A program made the position numbers and the translations under genes. This document shows positions 1 through 9,038 of a stretch of 64,000 bases of DNA, piece after piece; the stretch's first letter is position 1; each line of letters opens with the position of its first letter. Origin of the DNA: Anaerotignum sp. MB30-C6 (GTDB lineage Bacteria > Bacillota > Clostridia > Lachnospirales > Anaerotignaceae). Where the stretch lies: contig NZ_CP133078.1 in NCBI RefSeq assembly GCF_030908465.1, positions 1,426,001 to 1,490,000 of the forward strand. The letters run 5' to 3'. The notes beneath the pieces were generated by a model, which did no database searches, had not been told where the DNA came from, and saw only the letters and a program-made list of their open reading frames with translations.

Positions 1-28
1 CAATAATACTTAAAACGACATTAAAATA

Positions 29-56
29 TTGTTTGGAGGTAAAAGTATGATATAAT
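29..56 (+). promoter_or_regulatory. Possible sigma-A promoter of the HTH-LuxR pair
   Basis: TTGTTT at 29-34 and TATAAT at 51-56 are separated by 16 bases, about 25 bases ahead of the first start codon. The -10 is perfect and the -35 is weak. It would drive the two overlapping genes that follow. Confidence 0.5.
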
Positions 57-80
57 CAAGAAAAAGAGTGAGGTGTGATT

Positions 81-290
81 ATGTCAGAAGAAATAAATCA
101 AGATAGATGGGTTTCCTTGCAAGAGGTATGCGATTACCTCGGTGTAAAACGACACACAATTATGCGCTGGATCGAGCAGCGTGATATGCCAGCATCAAAG
201 GTTGGCAAGCTGTGGCGCTTCAAAACTGCCGAGATCGACGAATGGGTCAGGAGCGGTGGAGCCTCCGAGGAACAGGGGGTGTCAAAGTGA
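81..290 (+). CDS. Excisionase-type helix-turn-helix protein
   Basis: Small DNA-binding protein of about 69 residues with the HTH_17/excisionase (MerR-like) fold: a WVSLQEVCDYLGV helix, a recognition helix around RHTIMRWIEQ, and the wing segment KVGKLWRFKTAEIDEWV. Such proteins bind DNA as excisionases or small regulators. ATG 81 is preferred over GTG 75 because AGGTG at 71-75 then acts as the ribosome site. The stop overlaps the GTG start of the next gene (GTGA at 287-290), so the two are translationally coupled and this protein probably works with the LuxR regulator. No integrase lies beside it, so a regulatory role is as likely as an excisionase role. Confidence 0.8.
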   Translation: MSEEINQDRWVSLQEVCDYLGVKRHTIMRWIEQRDMPASKVGKLWRFKTAEIDEWVRSGGASEEQGVSK

Positions 291-1705
291 AAAATATTAG
301 AAATCATAGAGTGATGTCCGTGGCTGCGTTTTCATTCCTCTTTGCTTACCTTCTCTCTTTCGTGTTTGAGGGACAGGTACTTTACAGTACGATAGATGCC
401 TTTGGTGCACAGACAAGTACATTCATACTTGCAGCCATTGTTGCTCATTTTGTTGGACTATTTTCCTGCGGTTTTTTTATCAAAACGCCGAACAAAGCAA
501 AATTAACCATGGTAATCGGAATGGTAATCTGCCTAATTGCGACAGTGCCGTTTTTCTTCGCACCCTCTGCCCTTTGGCTTGTGGGTCTAGTGGTGGCAGG
601 CTATGCCGGTGGTTGTGCTGTGGCAGCGTGGGGATTTTTCCTCAAAAAGTTCACCCCCAAGGACGAACGGATAAAATCTTGTGCTGATGTACTGATTCTC
701 TCCAACATCATTATGATTGCAATTAACGTGATTGCCGTCAACCTATCACACGTTATTGGATTGCTTCTTTCTATGCTATGCCTGATCTTCGGCGGGGTAT
801 TTACCACAATGCTCCCTGTTGGTGATGTTACAATCACAACAGCAGCACCGACAGCAGATCAAAAATCTCCCGGTGATATTAAAAAGCCCATGCTGGTGCT
901 GTTTCTGTTCGTTGCTGTTATTACTGTAACTTCGGGACTGATGTATCAGGTTATCAATCCGGCGTTTGAACATTTGACAGGTCTTGTGAGCTGGTATTGG
1001 GCTGCGCCGTACATTGTTGCTCTTGCTTTTATGCGAAACCTCTCGCCCAAGAATAAAGCACAGCGTTCGCAGTTCCTCTATATAGGTATGGGTATGATTG
1101 TCGCTGCCTTTATCACCTTTATGCTTCTTTCAAGAGGCGCAGTGGACTATCTGATTGTTGACACGCTGATGTTGGGCGCCTGCGGTATTTTCGATTTATT
1201 CTGGTGGAGCATCATAGGAGAAACACTGGATTATTCCGAGAACCCCTCCAAAATGTTTGGCATCGGTCTTTCTGCCAACGTGTTAGGCGTACTCTGCGGC
1301 GATGTGCTGGGAGTCATGATAACCTCCATACAACTTCCCGAAGCGGAGGTAGCCGTGATTGCACTAACGGTAGTATGCATTACACTCGTTATTCTGCCGC
1401 CGTTGAACAGGCAGCTCACCATGCTGCTGAAAAGCCACGTCTACCTCTCTGCCTATGCAAACATGACTGAGAACCAGCAGTCGGCGGTCGTTTGTCAGCT
1501 AAAACTGATTGACCCTTTGACAGAACGAGAAAACGAAGTGCTTACACTGATCCTTGATGGAAAAACGAACAAGGAAATTGCTGCCACCATGTGTGTTGGT
1601 GAGAGTACAGTCAAGTATCATGTAGGAAATATTCTCTCCAAGTACGGTGTGAGCAGCCGGGCAGAACTCATCAGCACCTTGCTCAAGGCTCAAATTAAGG
1701 AATAG
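287..1705 (+). CDS. Membrane-anchored LuxR-type regulator with MFS-like transmembrane domain
   Basis: About 472 residues. The first 390 or so form roughly twelve hydrophobic segments resembling a major-facilitator fold. The last 65 form a LuxR-type HTH (LTERENEVLTLILDGKTN, then KEIAATMCVGESTVKYHV). The family is known from Actinobacteria and Clostridia as one-component membrane regulators, but their ligands are mostly unknown. The GTG start at 287 is chosen because it overlaps the upstream stop and follows AGGGGG; a longer upstream reading would lie inside the HTH gene. A strong terminator follows at 1738. The target could be the adjacent zinc-ribbon cluster, but that rests only on proximity. 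Confidence 0.8.
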   Translation: MKNIRNHRVMSVAAFSFLFAYLLSFVFEGQVLYSTIDAFGAQTSTFILAAIVAHFVGLFSCGFFIKTPNKAKLTMVIGMVICLIATVPFFFAPSALWLVGLVVAGYAGGCAVAAWGFFLKKFTPKDERIKSCADVLILSNIIMIAINVIAVNLSHVIGLLLSMLCLIFGGVFTTMLPVGDVTITTAAPTADQKSPGDIKKPMLVLFLFVAVITVTSGLMYQVINPAFEHLTGLVSWYWAAPYIVALAFMRNLSPKNKAQRSQFLYIGMGMIVAAFITFMLLSRGAVDYLIVDTLMLGACGIFDLFWWSIIGETLDYSENPSKMFGIGLSANVLGVLCGDVLGVMITSIQLPEAEVAVIALTVVCITLVILPPLNRQLTMLLKSHVYLSAYANMTENQQSAVVCQLKLIDPLTERENEVLTLILDGKTNKEIAATMCVGESTVKYHVGNILSKYGVSSRAELISTLLKAQIKE

Positions 1706-1737
1706 TCCAAAAGCCTGTAAATAAGCGGTTTTCAAGG

Positions 1738-1767
1738 CCACCTATACTAAAGTATAGGTGGTTTTTT
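1738..1767 (+). terminator. Intrinsic terminator after the LuxR gene
   Basis: Perfect 11-bp stem (CCACCTATACT with AGTATAGGTGG), a 2-base loop and six T. It separates the regulator pair from the zinc-ribbon cluster. Confidence 0.9.
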
Positions 1768-1848
1768 GCGTTAAATTATACTTTTGGCGGGGGATTTTTT
1801 AACCCAGTATCTCTATGATTATGATATCACAAGGAGGTGAATCCAAGG

Positions 1849-2379
1849 GTGAAAGCGATAAAAGACAGGCGAAACATCTATGTAGTGATTTCTGTGACTG
1901 CCATACTTTTGACCGTGCTGTTCATCGTGATACAAAAGCCTGCAATGGTCATTGCCTGCGGTAGCGTGAGCGCTGTGGTATTGCTTCTGCTGTATCGGCA
2001 AAGTCGGTTGCTTAATGCAGCGATGGTTATCTACGACAGCCGGATTCTGACGGTACCCTCGTCCGTTATTACTTCCGAAACTCGACCGAACCAAACACAG
2101 GCAGAGGAAACCATCGTGTCCACCTTTGGCTTGCTGCTTGGAAACAAGGTTTATCAGTGGGGTTGCGAGGGCGTGTACGGTGTCCGGCTGCGAGAGGTAC
2201 AAATCAACAAAGAACATATCTGCCTGTCCTTCGGGGACGATGGCGAAATGCTGCGTGTTGAGTTGCTGCACGGTCTGACCGACAGGCAAAGCGTCATGGA
2301 AATCACACAGAAGATATGGCATGAAACAAGAGTACGGGCGAAAGTTGATAGTTGGGACAGCGGACAAAATGCCCAATGA
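1849..2379 (+). CDS. Small membrane protein, PH-like C-terminal region, unknown
   Basis: About 176 residues. Two adjacent hydrophobic segments lie at roughly residues 10-50, followed by a soluble C-terminal region beginning around LLNAAMVIYDSRIL. Two-TM proteins of this shape often carry a bacterial PH-like domain, but I do not recognise the family. GTG 1849 is preferred because AAGGAGG at 1831-1837 would overlap the alternative GTG at 1837. It is the first gene of a same-strand run reaching 12.6 kb. A membrane location is seen; function is unknown. Confidence 0.6.
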   Translation: MKAIKDRRNIYVVISVTAILLTVLFIVIQKPAMVIACGSVSAVVLLLLYRQSRLLNAAMVIYDSRILTVPSSVITSETRPNQTQAEETIVSTFGLLLGNKVYQWGCEGVYGVRLREVQINKEHICLSFGDDGEMLRVELLHGLTDRQSVMEITQKIWHETRVRAKVDSWDSGQNAQ

Positions 2380-2462
2380 CCAAAATATTCAGCATGGCAA
2401 GTGACGCTGTTCGCCAACCGTATTCAGGAAAAACCACCATTAAAAAAGAAGGAGTGAGTATT

Positions 2463-3383
2463 ATGGGGAAATTCTGCACAAGTTGCGGCGCGGCGCTGAA
2501 TGAAGACGCAAAATTCTGCACCACATGCGGGAAAAAAGCAGAGCAAGGCAATGAAACGAAAAAAGCAATTACAAACACTGTAAAAACTGAGCAAAACAGA
2601 AGCGGTAAAACAGAGGCGCAGCCGACAGTAAAAGCCGCCGCTTCAGTGAAAAAGCCGGTCGGTGTGCGGCAATTTGTCGGCGAGTATATCCGTCAGTCGC
2701 TGGCGGTGCTGAAGAATCCAAAACAAATGTTGCCGACAGTCGTACTGGGAATTGTCTGGCTGGTGCTTGCGCTGCTGGGTTCTTTCGGAATCAATCCGCT
2801 GCCGGTGCGCATTCTCAGCTTTCTTACCTTCGCACAGGGTGGAATGTTTGGTGGCGTATTCGGTGCTGTCGGCGGGATTTTAGGCAAGGTGGTTGTGGCA
2901 GCATTTCTAAACGCTGCCATTATGCCGCTGTTCCAGAAAAAAGCACCATTTTCGTGTCTGGGCGGCGCTATCAAGGGTCTTTTCGGCGGGCTTGCCGTAA
3001 AGGGCGCGACCGCTGTCGCACCGCTGTTGGGCGGCGTTGGCGCTTCCCTGCTGCTGTATGCCTTTATGAACAGCACTCAATCGCTGCAAAACAGCATGGT
3101 AGGCATAATCGCCTTTGTAATGCTGCTGCAAAGCATCGGCAATCGGGGCGGCTTTTTGTGGGGGCTTATTTTCTCCGCAGCAAGCAGCCTTTCCAAGAAA
3201 AGAACGCCCTCCTACATAGGGGTCTCGCGCTGCATCAGCGGCATGACGCTGGGCTTTGCGCTGGGCGTAGCGCTTTCGGTAACCGGACTGAAGTTGTGCG
3301 GCGTGCTCGGTGCGCTGCTGCTGGTTACTGCTTTGATATTCGGCATTGTATCGAAGAATAAGAAGGAGGTGGCTGCGGCATGA
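2463..3383 (+). CDS. Zinc-ribbon multi-pass membrane protein
   Basis: 306 residues. The N-terminus is a double-CxxC zinc ribbon (FCTSCGAALNEDAKFCTTCG, residues 4-23). A Lys/Thr-rich linker follows, then glycine/alanine-rich hydrophobic segments from about residue 100 to the end. ATG 2463 follows AAGGAGTGAG; longer readings run into the previous gene. The last codons overlap the next start (ATGA at 3380-3383). The same kind of ribbon occurs in three more genes of this cluster, so the ribbons may be an assembly tag. No enzymatic motif is visible. Confidence 0.65.
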   Translation: MGKFCTSCGAALNEDAKFCTTCGKKAEQGNETKKAITNTVKTEQNRSGKTEAQPTVKAAASVKKPVGVRQFVGEYIRQSLAVLKNPKQMLPTVVLGIVWLVLALLGSFGINPLPVRILSFLTFAQGGMFGGVFGAVGGILGKVVVAAFLNAAIMPLFQKKAPFSCLGGAIKGLFGGLAVKGATAVAPLLGGVGASLLLYAFMNSTQSLQNSMVGIIAFVMLLQSIGNRGGFLWGLIFSAASSLSKKRTPSYIGVSRCISGMTLGFALGVALSVTGLKLCGVLGALLLVTALIFGIVSKNKKEVAAA

Positions 3384-5236
3384 AAAGGAAAACAATGAAA
3401 TTCATGGCTGCTTTCATTTCGGTTATTTGCTGTGTGACGGCTTTTTCCATGACAGTTATGGCGGAAGAAATAATCGAAGAACCTATCGCATTGCCAGAAA
3501 CTATGATATTAACAAAACAATTAATCGGTAATTTCAACGAATTGGGGCCTCAAAAAATCACTGTTAAATCTTACGAAGATGGGCGGTTCTATTTTGAATA
3601 TCCTGAAAACACCGTATCGGATAATGGCTATAACCATTCAATAACAGCATTCCACGTTGAGGGAACAGCTAATTACAGAATGGATAAAGAAATGGAGCAC
3701 AAATTCGGTGCGACAGATAGTAGATGGATTGTAGGGAAATTTTCAGTACCGGATGAGATTGTCTATACCGTGCTGACACCTTCGGTCTCGGAAAACTATT
3801 CCAACATCAGTAACTTTAGAGTGATTCCTTATGAGGGCTCTCTTGAGACAACGAGCTATGACGATAAGGAATTGGAGCATCATATTCTGTTCAAAGTAAA
3901 AGTTCATTGTATCAGAACCGATACTATTTACGATGTTGAGGGTGGGAGCAAAACAAATGAACATCCATACGACGACGAATGGACTTTTGCGATGGAGACA
4001 TTTGGATTTTCAGACCCATATCCAATAGAGGGCACCGACTCTACACAAAGCTCAGAGGCTAAGAGAGAGTGGGAATTTTACGAACCGGAAGGCGGAGGCT
4101 GGGGCTGGCGATATAATTTTGGTGGCAATAGTGCAAAAGACGCCGACCACGCCGGCCCGCTGACCACCATTATCATCAGCATTCTTGCGCTTCTGCTGTC
4201 TATTCTGTTTGGAAATACGGGCGGCTTCATCCCGACTGTGCCTGTGGGGACAGGCGGAGCACCCGCTCCCGCACCTGCGGGCGACGGCCTGAGCCGTTGG
4301 CTGCGCTTTGACGGCGACGGAGACATCGAGGCCACCGACCCGGTAACCGGGCAAAGGCGCACCTTTGTACAAAATGGCGACGGCACCTATACCGACCCAG
4401 TCACCGGCGCGACCTATACTCCCGAGGAGCTTTCCGAACAGCTCGAGCATCGTGCAGATAATTCCGACACCATCCGGCAGGACGAAGCGCAGCTCGAGCA
4501 AAATGTCCGCGAAGATAGAGAACGCAATCAGGAGCGCAGTGACGAAAGCCGACAGCTTGAGGAAGACTTGCAGCGTGAGCGGCAGGAGCGAAGCCGCAAG
4601 GAGAAGATAGAGCGCATCGCCACCGACCTTGGCATGAGTGGCGCCAGTGAAGATCAGGTCAGAGCTGAGCTGGAGCGCCGCATGGAAAGAGACGAGGAGT
4701 ATCGTCAGAAGATGAACGACTACGCCGAGCGGCGTGATATGGCTGTCGATGTTTTGGAAGCGACGGTAGAAATGGCCGATTACACCATGTCTGCGGGCGA
4801 GACGCTGGTTCCGGGCGGAAAGACTGTGTCCGCCACCTATAAGGGCGTTAAGAATATCACTTCCACCATGATGGAAAAGGGTGCAAGCTGGGGCTCCTTT
4901 ACAGAGGGTGCAATCAAGGGCGGCACCGAAGCTGCAACCACCATGATGAAAGGCGGTATCGGCAAGGCGGGCGTATCCTTTGGCGGCACGGTTGCGGGCG
5001 AGGTAGCGGAGGCTGTCAATGACGGCGGTGATTTAACTGAGGCGCTGGCCGAGGGCGCAGTAAAAGGAACGCTCAATGCTGCCAGCGGTGCAGTCGGAGA
5101 TGCCTACGGTGATATGGTCGGCGGCACCGATGCGTTAAACAAGGCGGCCGAGACAGCCGGAAAGCTTGGAGAGGTCGGCTTTGAAAAAAACGTCACAGGG
5201 ACCGTTGGGGATAACCTGAACAGAGAGAACAAATGA
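3380..5236 (+). CDS. Secreted/anchored coiled-coil protein with Gly/Ala-rich C-terminus, unknown
   Basis: 618 residues. Residues 1-28 are a signal peptide (positive start, hydrophobic core, VMA before EE). A beta-rich extracellular region runs to about 250, followed by a transmembrane segment near 260-282 and a short DGDG...DPVTG...DPVTGATYTPEE repeat. Next comes a highly charged coiled coil rich in Glu, Arg and Gln (about 355-460), then a Gly/Ala/Thr-rich region (about 475-600) resembling the pre-toxin segments of polymorphic toxins, with no toxin domain visible. It overlaps the previous gene by four bases. Function unknown; a scaffold or envelope component is possible. Confidence 0.6.
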   Translation: MKRKTMKFMAAFISVICCVTAFSMTVMAEEIIEEPIALPETMILTKQLIGNFNELGPQKITVKSYEDGRFYFEYPENTVSDNGYNHSITAFHVEGTANYRMDKEMEHKFGATDSRWIVGKFSVPDEIVYTVLTPSVSENYSNISNFRVIPYEGSLETTSYDDKELEHHILFKVKVHCIRTDTIYDVEGGSKTNEHPYDDEWTFAMETFGFSDPYPIEGTDSTQSSEAKREWEFYEPEGGGWGWRYNFGGNSAKDADHAGPLTTIIISILALLLSILFGNTGGFIPTVPVGTGGAPAPAPAGDGLSRWLRFDGDGDIEATDPVTGQRRTFVQNGDGTYTDPVTGATYTPEELSEQLEHRADNSDTIRQDEAQLEQNVREDRERNQERSDESRQLEEDLQRERQERSRKEKIERIATDLGMSGASEDQVRAELERRMERDEEYRQKMNDYAERRDMAVDVLEATVEMADYTMSAGETLVPGGKTVSATYKGVKNITSTMMEKGASWGSFTEGAIKGGTEAATTMMKGGIGKAGVSFGGTVAGEVAEAVNDGGDLTEALAEGAVKGTLNAASGAVGDAYGDMVGGTDALNKAAETAGKLGEVGFEKNVTGTVGDNLNRENK

Positions 5237-5247
5237 TGGAGGTAGTC

Positions 5248-5658
5248 ATGAAAAAAACATTAATTTTATTTTTATCATTGGTACTTATGCTCACCTTCGC
5301 CGCCTGCGGCGGGGCCGGCAAATCGCCGACCGAAAGCACATCGTCTGCGGAATCCGGCAAGGCCGCCGAGGATACGGAGTTGTCGCGGCTGAAGGAGTTG
5401 TATGACGGCGAATGGATCAACGAAGATCCCTATAACGGCCCGTTTACCATGGAGGTACTCAGCACAACAAGCATCAAGATGACATATGAAGCCTCGGGCG
5501 AACTCATCTGCGATTTGTTCTATTCTCCGGGGGAGCTTACCGGCATCAGCGTCAGCATGAGCGGGAACAGCCTTGGCAAATACAGCATTGATACGCAGAG
5601 CGGAATATTGACATTCAGACCCAATGACACTGATGTTTTTACCTACACAAAGGAATGA
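5248..5658 (+). CDS. Small lipoprotein, unknown
   Basis: 136 residues. The signal sequence ends in a lipobox-like TFAAC with Cys at about residue 21, followed by a Ser/Glu-rich spacer. The remaining hundred residues look like a small beta-rich domain of the lipocalin-like type (DGEWINEDPYNGPF near the start, LTFRPNDTDVFTYTKE at the end). ATG 5248 is chosen because TGGAGGT sits just ahead; the ATGs at 5233 and 5236 would place this site inside the gene. It belongs to the 1.8-12.6 kb run. Confidence 0.65.
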   Translation: MKKTLILFLSLVLMLTFAACGGAGKSPTESTSSAESGKAAEDTELSRLKELYDGEWINEDPYNGPFTMEVLSTTSIKMTYEASGELICDLFYSPGELTGISVSMSGNSLGKYSIDTQSGILTFRPNDTDVFTYTKE

Positions 5659-5699
5659 TAGATAGTCAGAAATAAAATGATAAATACGGAGGTTTTCTT

Positions 5700-6260
5700 A
5701 TGAAAAAAGCATTGATTATTATGTTGTCACTGACATTAGTATTGTCGCTCACCGCCTGCGGTGGAGGTGGAGGCGGTGAGACTTCTTCAGTAAGTCCCGC
5801 CCCTGCTGAATCGGGAAGTGCCCCTTCCAGTGAAGCGGAAGCGGATGAAATCAAGTATTACGGTATCGGCGATGCGGCAGCGGTCGACGGCATTGAGATT
5901 ACAATCGACAAGATTGAAATTATTGACGATTTGAGCATTCTCCAGAAATATGCGGAGGAGTCCGTCTATGTCAAAGTTTATGCCACTGTAAAAAATATCT
6001 CTGATGAAATACAGTTTGCAAAGGATCCGCTGCTCTGCATCGTTCGAGACGGAGAGTACGACGCCGAGCTATCGGACGAGTCGCGCAACAGAGATGTATG
6101 GAATTTTGAAACCGAAGGAATGTATTTTGAGGAGGCGATCGACCCCGGTGAAACGAATAGCGGCTGGATGGTGTTCCAATTAAAACCGGACGAAAAAGAA
6201 ATCATCATGAAATATAACGTCATGTACGATACCGTTAAATTTAAGCTTCCAATAGCCTAA
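5700..6260 (+). CDS. Lipoprotein with DUF4352-like immunoglobulin fold
   Basis: 186 residues. The signal sequence ends in LSLTAC, followed by a Gly-rich and Ser/Pro-rich linker. From about residue 60 the pattern (GIEITIDKIEI, then YVKVYATVKNISDE, then PGETNSGWMVFQL) matches the general form of DUF4352-type domains, Ig-like modules common in Gram-positive lipoproteins. The family name is a recall from pattern, not a search. CGGAGG precedes the start. It is probably exported and lipid-anchored like its neighbours; its partner is unknown. Confidence 0.65.
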   Translation: MKKALIIMLSLTLVLSLTACGGGGGGETSSVSPAPAESGSAPSSEAEADEIKYYGIGDAAAVDGIEITIDKIEIIDDLSILQKYAEESVYVKVYATVKNISDEIQFAKDPLLCIVRDGEYDAELSDESRNRDVWNFETEGMYFEEAIDPGETNSGWMVFQLKPDEKEIIMKYNVMYDTVKFKLPIA

Positions 6261-6282
6261 GCGCGCAAAAGGAGATATCGTT

Positions 6283-8277
6283 ATGAAACGAAAAATACTA
6301 TCCTTCCTACTGGTAATCACCATGCTGCTGTCTTTGACGGCGGGGCTGTCAGGCTGCGGCTCTGGTAATCAGGCTAAGACTCCCGGCACACAGAAATCCG
6401 AAACCTTTACGGTGGAGGAAAACCAGACAGCCGTCACCTCGGCGGACGGCGCAGTAATGGACTTCGGCTGCCTGTTGGAGGCAGGTGAAGAGCTAATCAT
6501 ACAAAAGGTAACGCCCACTCCCGGCGACAGCGATGTTGACATCTATGCCTACGATTTCAAGCTTTCCTCTGGTCAACTCGAGGGAGTTGTCGAGCTTACG
6601 ATACCCTATGACGACTGGGGGCTTAGTGCCGACGAGGAAATTCTGTCGGTCTGCGGCAAGTATCTAAACGAAGAAACAAAGCAATGGGAGGATGTCCTTT
6701 ATACCGTGGACACAGAAACCAACAAGGTGCATATCCTCACCGACCATCTCTCCACCTACAGCGTGTTTACGATTAAAGACGAAGGAAAGCGCAGCGAATA
6801 TATTTCCGATCTCAAGGCCTACGCCGCTTATATCTCTACAGCGAAGGCGGAGCGGCTACTGAAAAAATACGCCGAGCAGGGCGCATCGTGGCAGGAGGAT
6901 ATTGCGGCGGAATTTCTCAATGCAAACAACTCGCTGCCCATGTTCGCCGCAACAAATGTCCCCACGCTCCTATCCCTTGGCGGTGCCTATAACGAGCTGA
7001 TCACCGATTCCTTTGGCGATGCGTTGACGGCTTTAGGCGTAACAACCTCCTGCGCACAGTTCGCATTCGATGCATACCAGAACGGCATGACCAGCAAGGA
7101 AACTGCCGTCGGCGGAATGAAAACCATGCTCAATCTCTGTTTGAATTTGGCAGGCTCCGGAGATTATCTGCTCAAGTCCTTTCAGGTGGCGTATGTGAGT
7201 GTGGGCGTAATCGACGTTGCGCTGACCGATGTGATGACCTTTGCCATCGCCACAAAGTACGAAAGCACCAAGGATATGTACGAAGCCTATTACAAAAGGG
7301 CAGAAAATAAGCGCAAAGCTACAGATTGGTATACGATCTTTGAAAAAATATACACAGATAACAAATCCAATCCCCAGGCAGCTATTGATAAAATGAAATC
7401 CGAGATCGACAGCTATGTAAACGAGTACTGGAATGTCGCCGCAAGCGACTGGGAGTCGTGGGTAGATGCTTATGATAAAAATGCCAAGATGTCCAAATAC
7501 CCGTGGCCGTCCAAGGCAGATCAAGAAAAAATATCAAGTAACTATAAGGCGGAGCTTTATGATTACCTTGAAGTTGTGTTCCGCTCGCTGAGCCGTAAGA
7601 TGTACTTTGATGTGCTTACGCAGCGGGAAGAGAACTATAAGTCCCTCATGGATCGTCTGAACACCGTCTATACCATTACAATTGCTGAGGAGGCGGTCAA
7701 GGACAAGGAGCCGAAATGGGCAAACTGCTATGTCAAGCTGGCGCCCCTGTCCGACAAAACCACCGCAGAGGCGTGGACAATCCAATTAGACGATAAGGCA
7801 AGCGGACAGATAAAATTCACATTGCTTGCGCACGAAACAGCAGGCTTCCCCATGAAACTGGAGTTCTTTGAAACCAAAGACGATTGGGAGAAGGGCAATG
7901 TGGCTGCCAGCACGAAATTAAAGCCCTTCAAGAATACCGAAAAAAACTTCACCATAAAAGCAGTCGCAGAAAAGGTGGACTATTCTGGAACCTATACAGG
8001 TGTCTTGTACGTTGCGGAAACAGGAAAAGAAATTGATGTGACCACCGTGGTCACCTTTGAAAAGGATTTTGGTGACGGCTCTTACTATAAAATTGTCTGC
8101 TCAAATGATGAAACCGGCAGCACCTATATCAACAACAGCTACTTTGTCAGGTGGTCCACAGGCGAGGCAAATATTGCGGGAGCAAAATTTGTATTCTCCG
8201 CAGACGGAATGTCGTTCAGCGCTTCCATGCGCGACCACAACGATAAAGAGTGGGGTTCCATGACCTGCCAGCGGTAA
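6283..8277 (+). CDS. Large lipoprotein with ZU5-like N-terminal domain
   Basis: 664 residues. The signal peptide ends at LSGC (Cys near residue 25). Residues about 40-165 resemble the ZU5/beta-sandwich modules of clostridial surface proteins: VELTIPYDD, then a cluster ending LTDHLSTYSVFTI. A long, largely helical middle region follows (about 175-470, rich in Lys, Tyr and Asp) and a C-terminal beta-rich part that may be a ligand-binding domain. GGAGAT precedes the ATG. Surface location is supported by the lipobox; the substrate is not known. Confidence 0.65.
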   Translation: MKRKILSFLLVITMLLSLTAGLSGCGSGNQAKTPGTQKSETFTVEENQTAVTSADGAVMDFGCLLEAGEELIIQKVTPTPGDSDVDIYAYDFKLSSGQLEGVVELTIPYDDWGLSADEEILSVCGKYLNEETKQWEDVLYTVDTETNKVHILTDHLSTYSVFTIKDEGKRSEYISDLKAYAAYISTAKAERLLKKYAEQGASWQEDIAAEFLNANNSLPMFAATNVPTLLSLGGAYNELITDSFGDALTALGVTTSCAQFAFDAYQNGMTSKETAVGGMKTMLNLCLNLAGSGDYLLKSFQVAYVSVGVIDVALTDVMTFAIATKYESTKDMYEAYYKRAENKRKATDWYTIFEKIYTDNKSNPQAAIDKMKSEIDSYVNEYWNVAASDWESWVDAYDKNAKMSKYPWPSKADQEKISSNYKAELYDYLEVVFRSLSRKMYFDVLTQREENYKSLMDRLNTVYTITIAEEAVKDKEPKWANCYVKLAPLSDKTTAEAWTIQLDDKASGQIKFTLLAHETAGFPMKLEFFETKDDWEKGNVAASTKLKPFKNTEKNFTIKAVAEKVDYSGTYTGVLYVAETGKEIDVTTVVTFEKDFGDGSYYKIVCSNDETGSTYINNSYFVRWSTGEANIAGAKFVFSADGMSFSASMRDHNDKEWGSMTCQR

Positions 8278-8321
8278 AAATGGGACACAGTAATTGGAGC
8301 AGACAGACTGGAGGTGTATCC

Positions 8322-9026
8322 ATGAGAAGCAACATATCATCTACGGGCAGAGGTAAGAAAATCTTACCCGCAATACTTATTGCGGCCAATGTGATTATGC
8401 TGGTCGTCGGCATTTTCACTATACCGCCCAATCTGCGGGCAGAAGCAGAAAAGGAATCTTCTGTGCCGAGGGCGGAGCAAACTTCGCCCGTCACACCATC
8501 GCCGGAGGATGAAGCGCCGCCCGCGTCCGCAGAAAGCGGAGGTGTTCCATCGTCGGAGGAAACAGGTGTGAGCTTATCCACGGAGGAACGCCCCGATTTG
8601 GAGGACTTTCTCTGGTACACGGAGGACGTGGCTTACGACGGAGTTCCCTCCGACGCAAATATCATTGATAGCATCGGCTCGCTGACCGGGGGCTGGAAAG
8701 CGCTCATTATCTATGACACCGATAACGAATATGACGCGGGCGCTATGGAGTTTCTCAATATCGCCCTTGCGGGTACGCCGGAAAGCCTGAGCCTTACCCT
8801 CGACTGGTACAGCATTTTTTGGTCAAACGAGGGAGAGAGCTTCGATGAAACGGATATGGAGGACGGCGTATTTTTCGGCAAGTGGGAAAACGGGGGTCTG
8901 TGGGCGTCCGGTGCGGGAACAATACGCCTGAAGCAGTTTTATGAGCAAAATGGAAAGCAATACGCCGTCGGCACAATGGATACGCCAGACGGGATACCGG
9001 CGCTTGTAGCGCTGGTACGGCCATAA
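8322..9026 (+). CDS. Single-pass membrane protein with Pro/Glu/Ser-rich linker, unknown
   Basis: 234 residues from ATG 8322, which follows TGGAGGTG; an earlier ATG at 8250 lies inside the preceding gene. A transmembrane segment (about residues 15-33) is followed by an acidic Pro/Ser-rich linker, then a domain of about 140 residues beginning PDLEDFLWYTEDVAYDG. The C-terminal part (GTIRLKQFYEQNGKQYAVG) resembles the last domain of the small lipoproteins in this cluster. Probably an exported accessory component; unknown. Confidence 0.55.
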   Translation: MRSNISSTGRGKKILPAILIAANVIMLVVGIFTIPPNLRAEAEKESSVPRAEQTSPVTPSPEDEAPPASAESGGVPSSEETGVSLSTEERPDLEDFLWYTEDVAYDGVPSDANIIDSIGSLTGGWKALIIYDTDNEYDAGAMEFLNIALAGTPESLSLTLDWYSIFWSNEGESFDETDMEDGVFFGKWENGGLWASGAGTIRLKQFYEQNGKQYAVGTMDTPDGIPALVALVRP

Positions 9027-9038
9027 GGAGGTGCAGAG

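Noticed and set aside
4052-4501. Minus-strand frames across the zinc-ribbon cluster (also 9396-9848, 7033-7524 and others).
   Set aside because: They are antisense shadows of well-supported plus-strand genes and have no ribosome sites or domains.
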